DNA of 64,000 nucleotides from Methylobacterium sp. J-067 (GTDB taxonomy: Bacteria > Pseudomonadota > Alphaproteobacteria > Rhizobiales > Beijerinckiaceae). The stretch is taken from contig NZ_JAKSXZ010000092.1 in the NCBI RefSeq assembly GCF_022829465.1, positions 293,594 to 357,593 on the forward strand. Reading direction: 5' to 3'. The notes under the pieces were generated by a model. The model worked only from the letters and a program-made list of their open reading frames with translations, ran no database searches and was not told the origin of the DNA. Within the stretch, counting starts at the first letter, position 1; each line of letters opens with the position of its first letter. Position numbers and translations under genes: made by a program. This document shows, piece after piece, positions 1 through 7,893 of this stretch.

Positions 1-42
1 ACAGTCCGGCGGAACTGGTCCGAATTCGAGGCTCAGACGCGC

Positions 43-114
43 TTAATGCGACGCGCCGGAGGCGAAGGTCCAGGTCCGGGAAGCCGAGACGGTCGGCTGA
101 TGACAATGAGACAC
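43..114 (-). CDS. Putative 23-aa leader peptide
   Basis: A GTG-started ORF of 23 codons ending in TAA, read leftwards. The peptide is rich in Ser, Thr and His and has no recognisable domain. I call it because a near-maximal Shine-Dalgarno sits directly upstream and abuts the GTG. Such tiny ORFs are often leader peptides for a following gene, which would lie beyond the left edge, so the target cannot be seen. It could also be the N-terminus of nothing longer, since the stop codon is in frame. Function unknown; the translation signal is seen, the leader role is inferred. Confidence 0.45.
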   Translation of the reverse strand: MSHCHQPTVSASRTWTFASGASH

Positions 115-130
115 TGGATCACCTCCTTTC
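115..130 (-). promoter_or_regulatory. Extended Shine-Dalgarno, complementary to the whole 16S 3' tail
   Basis: On the minus strand the bases GAAAGGAGGTGATCCAG (17 nt, counting the G of the GTG start at 114) are complementary to the 3' end of alphaproteobacterial 16S rRNA. Ordinary genes in this window show 4-6 nt. The core AGGAGGT is spaced 6 nt from the GTG. Confidence 0.6.
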
Positions 131-286
131 GTTAGTTGCGGGAAGGAGGAAGTTAGGCGGCCAAAGCCGGCTTGTGAAGGGTGGGAGGCTGCGTCGCTTA
201 GCCCTCGCTTTCGCCGGGGATGCGGAAGGGAGTAAGACGGCCCGGAGGCCGCAAGACCTTCCGATCCCTTCACCGCGATCCCGCCC

Positions 287-1372
287 GTGAACGTCCAGGT
301 TCCTCCACCCCGCGCCGCCGACGAGGCCGCCCTCGATCCGGATGCGATGCGCCAGCCGCTGCCGAGCGCATGGTACTGCGTCGGCCGGGCCGACAGCGTT
401 GGGGGCGGGCGCGTGCGCGCCGTCGCCCTGAACGGCGAGCAGATGGTGGTCGGGCGCGACAAGGACGGGGCGCTCTTCGCCCTGCGCGACCGCTGCCCGC
501 ACCGGGGCATGGCCCTGTCCAAGGGGCCCTTCGACGGGCAAACGCTGATGTGCCCGTTCCACGGCTGGCGCTTCGGCACGGATGGCGGATGCCGCGACGT
601 GCCGACCCTGTCCGAGCACGACGCCGCCGACTTCTCCCGCATCCGGGTGCAGCCCTTCCCGATCCGCGAGAGCGCGGGCTTCCTCTGGGTGAACCCGCAT
701 CTCGGCCCGGCCCTCGGCGAGCCGCCCGAACTGCCCTCCCTCGATTTCGAGCCGGCGGGCAGCCTCGTGGTGGAGTTGGAGGTCGAGGCCTCCTTTGACC
801 TCACGGTGCTCAGCCTCGTGGATCCGGGCCATGTCGCCTTCGTCCACGATACGTGGTGGTTCCGCCCCTCGAAGCAGCTGCGCGAGAAGGTGAAGATCTT
901 CGAGCCGGTGATGCACGGCTTCACCATGGCGAGCCACGCCACCACGACGAGTTCGCCGGTCTACAAGCTGCTCGGCGGCGTGCCGGATGTGGAGATCGAG
1001 TTCCGCCTGCCGGGCGTGCGGCTAGAGCGGATCCGCGCGGGCACGCGCCGGGTGGCGAACTACACCTACGCCACGCCGCTCTCGCCCCACCGGACCATGC
1101 TGACCAACGCGCTCTATTGGAGCATGCCGGCGCTCAACCTGCTGAAGCCCGTCGCCCGGCCGCTGATGCGCCAGTTCCTCGGCCAGGATCAGCGGGTGCT
1201 GCAGGATGCGCAGAAGGGGCTCGACCGCAAGCCGACCATGGTCCTGTTCGGCCAGGGCGACCTGCCCTCGCAATGGTATTTCCGGCTGAAGCGGGAGGCG
1301 CTCGAATCGGGCCTCGCCGGGCGTCCCTTCGTCAATCCGCTGGAGCGGCGGGAGCTGCGCTGGCGCTCATGA
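287..1372 (+). CDS. Rieske 2Fe-2S aromatic-ring-hydroxylating oxygenase, alpha subunit type
   Basis: A 361-aa protein of the VanA / phenylpropionate-dioxygenase-like class. The N-terminal Rieske domain has Cys70, His72, Cys89 and His92 in CPHRG...CPFHGW, which bind the 2Fe-2S cluster. A mononuclear-iron catalytic domain follows, with a DPGHVAFVHD segment around residues 185-195 that fits the Asp/His ligand motif. Such enzymes hydroxylate or O-demethylate aromatic or other hydrophobic substrates using electrons from a separate reductase. No reductase gene is adjacent, so partner and substrate are unknown. The start is GTG at 287; an in-frame ATG at 347 is an alternative, and neither has a clear ribosome-binding site. 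Confidence 0.85.
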   Translation: MNVQVPPPRAADEAALDPDAMRQPLPSAWYCVGRADSVGGGRVRAVALNGEQMVVGRDKDGALFALRDRCPHRGMALSKGPFDGQTLMCPFHGWRFGTDGGCRDVPTLSEHDAADFSRIRVQPFPIRESAGFLWVNPHLGPALGEPPELPSLDFEPAGSLVVELEVEASFDLTVLSLVDPGHVAFVHDTWWFRPSKQLREKVKIFEPVMHGFTMASHATTTSSPVYKLLGGVPDVEIEFRLPGVRLERIRAGTRRVANYTYATPLSPHRTMLTNALYWSMPALNLLKPVARPLMRQFLGQDQRVLQDAQKGLDRKPTMVLFGQGDLPSQWYFRLKREALESGLAGRPFVNPLERRELRWRS

Positions 1373-1460
1373 GCCGCCGGATTCCGCGCGCGGAAAGCTC
1401 CTGTTAACCATGATTTACGTAGTCTCGCGCACGGTTCGTCGCCCCGAGACACGTTGCCCA

Positions 1461-1700
1461 ATGCCCCGCTATTACATCGATCTGCACGACGGCATTCAGC
1501 CCATCAAGGACGAGGTCGGCTTCGACCTGCCCGACCTGCCGGCGGCCCGGGCCAAGGTGGTCCGCATCATGTCGGCCATCGCCCGCGACATGCTCCCCGA
1601 CGTGGAGCGCCAGGATTACGTGGCGGGCGTCCGCGATGCCGTGGGCAAGGTGGTCTACCGGGTGCGTCTCTCCCTGGCGACGGAGATCATCGAGGGCTGA
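1461..1700 (+). CDS. DUF6894 family small protein
   Basis: A 79-aa protein beginning MPRYYIDLHDG, followed by an acidic DLPDLPAAR segment and ending in a beta-strand-like stretch, the pattern of the DUF6894 family abundant in Methylobacterium and Rhizobiales. The function is unknown. I chose ATG 1461 over the upstream ATG at 1410 because family members start at the MPRYY motif and the extra residues look non-coding. It is separated from its neighbours by 60-90 nt and looks monocistronic. Confidence 0.75.
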   Translation: MPRYYIDLHDGIQPIKDEVGFDLPDLPAARAKVVRIMSAIARDMLPDVERQDYVAGVRDAVGKVVYRVRLSLATEIIEG

Positions 1701-1753
1701 TCCGCTATCGCGTCGCGCTTGACCGGCGCGGCGCGGCGGCCATCTCCTGAAGC

Positions 1754-2815
1754 ATGAAACGGCGCAGCCTGCTGACGGTCGCGAGCGCGGCCACGGTCAT
1801 GACCCTCGGCGGCGTCGGCTATGCCGCCCACCGCCGCAACGCGAACCCCTATTATTCCGGGCCGGTCTCGGACCATTTCGACGGGAAGCGCTTCTTCCTG
1901 CCGGGGGTCGACACCGACCGTGGCCTGAAGGACGTCGCCCGCTGGCAGGCCCAGCGCCGCCGCACGCCCTGGCCGAAGAGCGTCCCGAGCCCGTTCCCGG
2001 CCGACCGGCCGCCGGAGCGGGTGGACGGCCTGCGCGTCGTGCTCATCGGCCATGCGAGCTACCTCGTGCAGGTCGCCGGCCGTAACATCCTGATCGATCC
2101 GGTCTTCGCCAAGCGGGCGAGCCCCGTGCGCTTCGCCGGGCCGAAGCGGGTGAACCCGCCGGGCATCGCCCTGGCCGACTTGCCGCCCATCGATGCGGTG
2201 CTGATCACCCACAACCACTACGACCATCTCGACGGGCCGAACCTCGCGCGGATCTGGCAGGCGCATCAGCCGCTCATGGTGGCGCCCCTCGGCAACGACG
2301 CGATCCTGCGCGGCTACGACGACACGATGCATGTCGAGACCCGCGACTGGGGCGAGTCGGTCGATCTCGGCGACGGGCTGTCCATCCACCTGACGCCCGC
2401 CAACCATTGGTCGGCGCGGGGGATCAACGACCGCCGCATGGCCCTGTGGTGCGCCTTCGCGATCCTGTCGCCGCAGGGTTTCCACTACCATGTCGGCGAT
2501 ACCGGGCTCGGCGACGGGTCGATCTTCCAGGCGGTGCGCATGCGTTTCGGGACGCCGCGCCTCGCCACACTGCCCATCGGCGCCTACGAGCCGCGCTGGT
2601 TCATGGGGCCGCAGCATGTCGATCCCGCCGAGGCGGTGGAGATCGCCCGCATCCTCGGCGCGGAGCAGGCGCTCGGGCACCATTGGGGCACGTTCCAACT
2701 GACCGACGAGGGCGTCGAGCGCCCGGCGGAAGACCTCGCCGCCGCCCTCGCCGCCGCCGGCATGGCGCCGGAAACCTTCCTCGCCCTGCGGCCCGGCCAG
2801 GTTTGGCAGGGCTAA
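1754..2815 (+). CDS. MBL-fold metallo-hydrolase, NAPE-PLD/UlaG-like
   Basis: A 353-aa protein with an N-terminal basic and hydrophobic segment (residues 1-25), then the conserved region NPYYSGPVSDHFDG and a metallo-beta-lactamase core. The zinc motif is HNHYDH, with His153, His155, Asp157 and His158. A later GDTG and a HHWGTF segment give further metal ligands. The closest family is the N-acyl-phosphatidylethanolamine phospholipase-D-like hydrolases; a phosphodiester or amide-lipid substrate is likely but unproven. The N-terminus suggests export or a membrane anchor. Confidence 0.8.
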   Translation: MKRRSLLTVASAATVMTLGGVGYAAHRRNANPYYSGPVSDHFDGKRFFLPGVDTDRGLKDVARWQAQRRRTPWPKSVPSPFPADRPPERVDGLRVVLIGHASYLVQVAGRNILIDPVFAKRASPVRFAGPKRVNPPGIALADLPPIDAVLITHNHYDHLDGPNLARIWQAHQPLMVAPLGNDAILRGYDDTMHVETRDWGESVDLGDGLSIHLTPANHWSARGINDRRMALWCAFAILSPQGFHYHVGDTGLGDGSIFQAVRMRFGTPRLATLPIGAYEPRWFMGPQHVDPAEAVEIARILGAEQALGHHWGTFQLTDEGVERPAEDLAAALAAAGMAPETFLALRPGQVWQG

Positions 2816-2895
2816 GCCGTCCGGCCAAGCATACGGCACGATGTATGCAAGATACCGGACGCGGCGACGACAGCCGCGTCCGAGCCGGAAACCTG

Positions 2896-4512
2896 ATGAC
2901 CTTCGTCGTGCCGACACGCCGCTCCCTCATGGCCGGAGGCGCGGCGCTCGCCGCCCTCGGCACCGCCGGCCGCGCACGGGCCGCGAGCGAACCGGGGACC
3001 CTGACCTACGGCATCTCGATGACCGATCTGCCGCTGACCACTGGCCAGCCGGACAGGGGCGCGGGCGGCTACCAGTTCACCGGCCTCACCCTCTACGATC
3101 CGCTGGTCGCCTGGGAACTCGATGTGGCCGACCGGCCGGGCAAGATGGTGCCGGGGCTCGCTACCTCCTGGGAGAGCGACCCCGCCGACCGGAAGAACTG
3201 GATTTTCCGCCTGCGCGACGGGGTGACGTTCCACGACGGCTCGGCCTTCGACGCCGACGCGGTGATCTGGAACTTCGACAAGGTGCTGAACAAGGAGGCA
3301 CCGCATTTCGACCAGCGTCAGGCGGCGCAGGTCCGCCCGCGCCTGCCGGGCGTGGCATCTTACAAGAAGCTCGATCCGATGACGGTGCAGGTGACGACGA
3401 AGGCCGTCGACAGCCTGTTTCCCTACCAGATGCTGTGGTTCCTGATCTCCTCGCCCGCGCAATACGAGAAGGTCGGCCGGGACTGGGCGAAGTTCGCCTT
3501 CGCGCCCTCGGGCACCGGGCCGTTCAAGCTGGTGAAGCTCCTGCCGCGCGTCAGCCTGGAGATGGTGCCCAACGCCGCCTACTGGAACCCGAAGCGGATC
3601 TCGAAGCTGTCGAAGCTCACGCTCACCTGCGTGCCCGAGGATCTCGCGCGGGTGAACGCCCTGCTCTCGGGCAATGTCGATCTTATCGAATCCCCCGCGC
3701 CCGATGCCGTGCCGCGCCTCAAGGGTGCGGGCATGCGCATCGTCGGCAACGACACGCCCCATGTCTGGAACTACCACCTCTCCATGCTCGAGGGCTCGCC
3801 CTGGCGCGACCTGCGCCTGCGCAAGGCGGCCAACCTCGCCATCGACCGGGACGGCGTGGTGCAGCTGATGGGCGGGCTCGCCACCCCGGCGGTCGGGCAG
3901 GTGCAGAAGTCGAGCCCGTGGTTCGGCAAGCCGGATTTCGCGATCAAGACCGATGTCGATCAGGCCCGCAAGCTCGTGGAGGAGGCGGGCTATTCGGTGA
4001 AGAACCCCCTCAAGACGACGATCCTCATCCCGAGCGGCGGCACCGGGCAGATGCTGTCCCTGCCGATCAACGAGTACGTCCAGCAGAGCTGGGCGGAAGT
4101 CGGCATCCAGGCCGAGTTCAAGGTGGTGGAGCTGGAGGTCGCCTACACCGCGTGGCGGCAGGGCGCGGCGGATCCGAGCCTGAAGGGCGTCTCGGCGGAG
4201 AACATCGCCTACGTCACGTCCGATCCGTTCTACGCGATCCTGCGCTTCTACGATTCAAAGCAGATCTCACCCAACGGCGTGAACTGGAGCCATTACCGCA
4301 ACCCGGAGGTCGATGGCCTCTGCGACAAGGTGAAGGCCAGCCTCGACCCGGCCGAGCAGGACAAACTCCTCGCCCGCATCCACGAAATCGTGGTCAACGA
4401 CGCGGTGCAGGTTTGGGTGGTGCACGACACCAATGCGCATGCGTTGTCGAGCCGCGTGAAGCAGTATGTCCAGGCCCAGCACTGGTTCCAGGATCTGACT
4501 ACGCTCGCCTGA
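2896..4512 (+). CDS. ABC transporter substrate-binding protein, family 5, Tat-exported
   Basis: A 538-aa periplasmic binding protein of the peptide/nickel family (SBP_bac_5). The N-terminus has a twin-arginine motif (TRRSLMAGG) and a hydrophobic stretch ending in ARA, so export by Tat is likely. The mature part shows the family landmarks FRLRDGVTFHDGS, GTGPFKLV and a C-terminal DPAEQDKLL helix. ATG 2896 puts the Tat motif within the first 15 residues; the longer frame opening at 2407 overlaps the preceding hydrolase and is not used. No permease or ATPase gene is adjacent, so it is an orphan binding protein. The ligand is unknown. Confidence 0.85.
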   Translation: MTFVVPTRRSLMAGGAALAALGTAGRARAASEPGTLTYGISMTDLPLTTGQPDRGAGGYQFTGLTLYDPLVAWELDVADRPGKMVPGLATSWESDPADRKNWIFRLRDGVTFHDGSAFDADAVIWNFDKVLNKEAPHFDQRQAAQVRPRLPGVASYKKLDPMTVQVTTKAVDSLFPYQMLWFLISSPAQYEKVGRDWAKFAFAPSGTGPFKLVKLLPRVSLEMVPNAAYWNPKRISKLSKLTLTCVPEDLARVNALLSGNVDLIESPAPDAVPRLKGAGMRIVGNDTPHVWNYHLSMLEGSPWRDLRLRKAANLAIDRDGVVQLMGGLATPAVGQVQKSSPWFGKPDFAIKTDVDQARKLVEEAGYSVKNPLKTTILIPSGGTGQMLSLPINEYVQQSWAEVGIQAEFKVVELEVAYTAWRQGAADPSLKGVSAENIAYVTSDPFYAILRFYDSKQISPNGVNWSHYRNPEVDGLCDKVKASLDPAEQDKLLARIHEIVVNDAVQVWVVHDTNAHALSSRVKQYVQAQHWFQDLTTLA

Positions 4513-4527
4513 AGACAATCGAACTTC

Positions 4528-4552
4528 GGAACCTCCTTCGCGAACTCGTGTT
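4528..4552 (+). promoter_or_regulatory. Degenerate EcfG-type promoter (GGAAC-N16-TGTT)
   Basis: GGAAC at 4528-4532 and TGTT at 4549-4552 are spaced by 16 nt, one base away from the alphaproteobacterial general-stress consensus GGAAC-N16/17-CGTT. It lies 28 nt before the start at 4580. Tentative. Confidence 0.35.
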
Positions 4553-4579
4553 GAGTCGCGATACGCGAAGGAGGAACTT

Positions 4580-4837
4580 ATGAAGACACTGCTAGCCGGT
4601 GCGATCGTCGTAGCCTCGATCGCCAGCACTGCTCCGGCCGTGGCCCAGCGGATCGATATCGGGCCGGGCGGCCCAAGCATCGACCTGCGGTCTCGTGGCC
4701 AGCGAGAGCGGGATTTCCAGCGCGAGGAATATCGCCGGGACCGCGAGGCCGAGCGCCGCGCCTATTACCGCGAGGAGCGCTATCGGGACGACCGCCGCGA
4801 TGACCGGCGCGTCTATCGTCGCGGCTACGAATACTGA
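4580..4837 (+). CDS. Small secreted protein rich in Arg, Asp, Glu and Tyr
   Basis: An 85-aa protein with a clear signal peptide (residues 1-22, cleavage after AVAQ) and a mature part made almost entirely of Arg, Asp, Glu and Tyr, probably disordered or helical. A strong ribosome-binding site (AAGGAGGAA) sits 5-7 nt before ATG. No family is recognised. A possible stress promoter lies upstream and a strong terminator follows, so the gene is monocistronic. A role at the cell surface or periplasm is inferred only from the signal peptide. Confidence 0.7.
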   Translation: MKTLLAGAIVVASIASTAPAVAQRIDIGPGGPSIDLRSRGQRERDFQREEYRRDREAERRAYYREERYRDDRRDDRRVYRRGYEY

Positions 4838-4855
4838 TCCAGCCGCCAGGACTTG

Positions 4856-4886
4856 AAGGGGCCGGTACTCGCCGGCCCCTTTCACG
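4856..4886 (+). terminator. Rho-independent terminator
   Basis: A perfect 10-bp stem AAGGGGCCGG (4856-4865) pairs with CCGGCCCCTT (4872-4881) around a 6-nt loop, followed by T-rich sequence. It ends the small secreted-protein transcript. Confidence 0.8.
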
Positions 4887-4986
4887 TTTTTGTAGTGTTA
4901 CCGCAACCGACGGCCACTTTTCGCACTTGCGTTAGGTTGGTCCGCGCACTAGGACACTCACGCATCGATTTCGGGAGAAAGTGGCA

Positions 4987-5400
4987 ATGACCCTTCGCAA
5001 CATCAGTGGTTTCGCGGCCGTGGCTCTTCTGGCTGCTGGTTTTGCAGCGCCGTCCGCCATGGCGAAGCCGATGGGCGGCGCCGGCGCCGTCAAGATGATC
5101 GACACCGACAACGACGGCACCGTCGACATGAAGGAAGTCGAGGCTGTCGCCTCCGCCACGTTCGACCGCCTCGAGAAGGATTCCGACGGCACCCTCGACG
5201 CCAAGGAGCTGAAGGGCCGCCTGAGCAAGGCCGGTGTGAAGACCGCCGATCCGGATTCCGACGGTACCCTCGACAAGAAGGAATACCTCGCGGCCGTCGG
5301 TGAGCGCTTCAAGATGGCCGACCCGGACGGTGACGGCACCCTCGACGCCAAGGAGCTGAACTCCAAGGCCGGCAAGGCGCTCCTCGCCCTCATCAAGTAA
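4987..5400 (+). CDS. Lanmodulin-like EF-hand protein, periplasmic
   Basis: A 137-aa protein with a signal peptide (residues 1-27, ending SAMA) and four EF-hand loops at residues 39-50, 63-74, 88-99 and 112-123. Loop starts are spaced 24, 25 and 24 residues, the compact spacing of lanmodulin rather than of calmodulin. The loops follow the lanmodulin pattern D-P-D-x-D-G-T-x-D-x-K-E with Asp at position 9. Loops 3 and 4 keep Pro at position 2 (Pro89, Pro113). Loop 1 has Thr40 there, and loop 2 reads Glu63-Lys64, losing both the first Asp and the Pro. It is probably a divergent paralogue of the lanthanide-binding protein LanM; metal preference is not provable from sequence. ATG 4987 has GGAG about 10 nt upstream, whereas GTG 4981 is too close to it. 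Confidence 0.85.
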   Translation: MTLRNISGFAAVALLAAGFAAPSAMAKPMGGAGAVKMIDTDNDGTVDMKEVEAVASATFDRLEKDSDGTLDAKELKGRLSKAGVKTADPDSDGTLDKKEYLAAVGERFKMADPDGDGTLDAKELNSKAGKALLALIK

Positions 5401-5423
5401 GCGGCATCCCCGCTGCACGGACG

Positions 5424-5452
5424 AACCCCCGGTGAGAGCCGGGGGTTTTTTG
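5424..5452 (+). terminator. Rho-independent terminator
   Basis: The stem AACCCCCGG (5424-5432) pairs with CCGGGGGTT (5439-5447), followed by a T run. It ends the lanmodulin-like gene. Confidence 0.9.
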
Positions 5453-5469
5453 TTGGCGTGGGACCGCCC

Positions 5470-7893
5470 CTACCGTCCCCACAGCCCCACGCGCTCGGCC
5501 CGGGCCTGATCCTCCGCGTCGAGGAGGTCGGGCGGGGCGTCCTCGCGGGCGCGGGCACCGCCCGCCGCTACGATGAGGCTGGCGAGGTCGGCCCCGTCGA
5601 GGGTGCAGCGGGCGCCCTCCGCGCCGCCGCCCGCGCAGACCACCTCGCGCCGCCGCAGGTAGGCGGCGAGTTGCCGGGCAAGATGCCCGCCCTGGCCCTC
5701 GACGCCGAGGAGCCGCACGGCGCGCCCCCGGAACGAAAGGGTGGCGGTGTCGATCACGCTCGGCACGCCCCGGACCTCGTCCGACGTGCCGGAGGGGGGC
5801 GGGGCCACCTGCGTCGCGGGCACGGCCTCGGCCCGCGCGGCGGAGACGGGCGCCCGCGCCTTGCCCTTGGCGATGAGCGCCGAGGCCCGCTGGACGAAAT
5901 CGTGGAAGATCCCCGCCGGCATCTCGCCGCCGAACATCCTGTTCATGGGGCTGTCGTCGTCGTTGCCGACCCAGACGCCGACCACGAGGTCGGGCGTCAT
6001 GCCGACGAACCACGCATCACGGAAATCCTGGCTGGTGCCGGTCTTGCCGCCGACGATCTGGCCCGGCACCCGCGCCGCCCGGCCGGTGCCCGATTCGACC
6101 ACGGCCTGCAATGAATCGAGCATCATCGTGCGCGGCTCGACGGGCAGGCTCGCCGTGTCGGTGGAGTCGGCGCGGACGTAGACCGGCTTCGGATCGCCGC
6201 CCCGGATCGCGTTGATCGCGTAGGTGTCCAGAGGCGTGCGCCCGGCAAGGACCGAACCGAAGGCGCGGGTCATCTCCAGGAGGCTCACCGCGCCGGAGCC
6301 GAGGACGAGGCTCGGCACGGCCGGGAGGTCGGATTGGATGCCGAGCCGCTTCGCCGTGGCGATGATCGCCGGGATGCCGACCTCCTGGCCGAGCTGGGCG
6401 GCCACGGTGTTGATCGACAGGGCGAAGGCGGTGCGCAGGGGCACCGGCCCCCGGTACTTGTTGTCGTCGTTCTCCGGCTCCCAATCGCCGATGCGGACGG
6501 GGCGGTCGACCACCCCCGAATCGGGCGTGAAACCCTTCTCGTAGGCCGTGAGGTAGGTGAGCATCTTGAACAGCGAGCCGGGCTGGCGCTTCGCCTGCAC
6601 CGCGCGGTTGAACTGGCTGTCCTCGTAATCGCGCCCGCCGACCAGGGCGAGGATCGCGCCCTCCTTCGACAGCACCACCATCGCCGCCTGCCCGACCTTG
6701 CGGCGGGCGCCGTCCTTGTCGAGGCGCTTGGCCACCGCCGCCTCGGCGAGGCTCTGGAGATCGAGGTTCAGGGTGGAGCGGACGGTGATGTCGCCGTCGG
6801 TGCCCGCCAGACGCTTCAGATCCGGGGCGATCATGTCGAGGAAGTAGTTCGAGCCGGGCGGCGCCTCGGGCGGGGTCTTCAGCGTCACGCTCTGGCGGCG
6901 GGCGGCGTCCGCCTCCTTCGCGGTGATGGCCCCGGTCTCGACCATGGCCTGGAGCACCACGTCGGCGCGCTCCTTGGCGCCGCCGAGGTTGCGCGTCGGG
7001 GCGAGTTGCGACGGCGCGCGGACGAGGCCCGCGAGCATCGCCGCCTCGGGCAGGGTCAGGGCCTTGGCCGGCTTACCGAAATAGCGCCGTGCGGCGGCAT
7101 CGGCACCATAGGCGCCCGCGCCGAAATAGGCGGCATCGAGATAGCCGAGCAGGATCTCGTCCTTGCTCATGGTCGCCTCGGCGCGCAGCGCCAGCAGCGC
7201 CTCCTGCGTCTTGCGCCAGAGCGACTTCTCCTGATTCAGGGTGATGAGACGGACATATTGCTGCGTGATGGTCGAGCCGCCCTCGCGCACGCCCCCGCCG
7301 CGCAGGTTGCGCCACGCGGCGCGGGCGAGGCCGCGCAGGTCGATCCCCCAATGCTGGTAGAAGCGCCGGTCCTCGATGGCGACGATCGCCTGGGCGAGGT
7401 GCGGCGGCAGGTCGGCCTGGGTCAGCCTCTGGCCCCGGAAGCTGCCGCGGGTGGCGAAGACCTTGCCGTTGTCGGCCTCCACCGTGACGGCGCGCTGGGC
7501 CGGCGCCGCCGCGCCGCTGCCGAGGGGCGGCAGGCTCACGAGCGCGGCGAGGACGTAGAGCCCGAGCGCCATTGCCGGCAGCAGGATGACGGCCGCGGCG
7601 ATCGCCAGGGCCGGCCGGCCGGACGACACGGCGCGCAGGCTGCGAAACCGGCTCGGCGTCGCCGGTCGCGGCTCGGGCGCGGGCCGCGCCTCCCGGCGGC
7701 GGCGACGAGCCTCGACGGCCCCCTGCAGGCCGGAGCGGGCCGCCCGGTAGGCGCCACCCCCGGCCCGTCCGGCGAAGACACCGAGGCTGCGCCCGAGGGC
7801 GGCGGCCGCGCCGAGCACCTCGCGCCCGGCGGCGCGGGTGTCGGGCGATTGGCCCCCGGGGGGCGATGGGTCCGGGCGAGGGCCGTCGTTCAC
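5470..7893 (-). CDS. Class A penicillin-binding protein (PBP1A type) with a degenerate SNase-like C-terminal tail
   Basis: An 807-aa bifunctional peptidoglycan synthase. An Arg-rich cytoplasmic N-terminus precedes one transmembrane helix (about 95-120). A GT51 glycosyltransferase domain (about 140-320) carries AIEDRRFYQHWGID and GGSTITQQ. The transpeptidase domain (about 400-680) has the catalytic SxxK in PGSLFK, the SIN motif and GGKTGTS. The last 80 residues are unusual: they align with a staphylococcal-nuclease fold (RAVRLLGVEG, then ARAERVGLWG) but lack the active-site residues. GTG 7893 overlaps the upstream stop by 4 nt (GTGA), so translation is coupled to the HdeD-like gene. Confidence 0.92.
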   Translation of the reverse strand: MNDGPRPDPSPPGGQSPDTRAAGREVLGAAAALGRSLGVFAGRAGGGAYRAARSGLQGAVEARRRRREARPAPEPRPATPSRFRSLRAVSSGRPALAIAAAVILLPAMALGLYVLAALVSLPPLGSGAAAPAQRAVTVEADNGKVFATRGSFRGQRLTQADLPPHLAQAIVAIEDRRFYQHWGIDLRGLARAAWRNLRGGGVREGGSTITQQYVRLITLNQEKSLWRKTQEALLALRAEATMSKDEILLGYLDAAYFGAGAYGADAAARRYFGKPAKALTLPEAAMLAGLVRAPSQLAPTRNLGGAKERADVVLQAMVETGAITAKEADAARRQSVTLKTPPEAPPGSNYFLDMIAPDLKRLAGTDGDITVRSTLNLDLQSLAEAAVAKRLDKDGARRKVGQAAMVVLSKEGAILALVGGRDYEDSQFNRAVQAKRQPGSLFKMLTYLTAYEKGFTPDSGVVDRPVRIGDWEPENDDNKYRGPVPLRTAFALSINTVAAQLGQEVGIPAIIATAKRLGIQSDLPAVPSLVLGSGAVSLLEMTRAFGSVLAGRTPLDTYAINAIRGGDPKPVYVRADSTDTASLPVEPRTMMLDSLQAVVESGTGRAARVPGQIVGGKTGTSQDFRDAWFVGMTPDLVVGVWVGNDDDSPMNRMFGGEMPAGIFHDFVQRASALIAKGKARAPVSAARAEAVPATQVAPPPSGTSDEVRGVPSVIDTATLSFRGRAVRLLGVEGQGGHLARQLAAYLRRREVVCAGGGAEGARCTLDGADLASLIVAAGGARAREDAPPDLLDAEDQARAERVGLWGR

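Noticed and set aside
114..130. Plus-strand match to the 3' end of 16S rRNA
   Set aside because: The upstream sequence is not 16S at all; the match is the complement of an extended Shine-Dalgarno on the minus strand.
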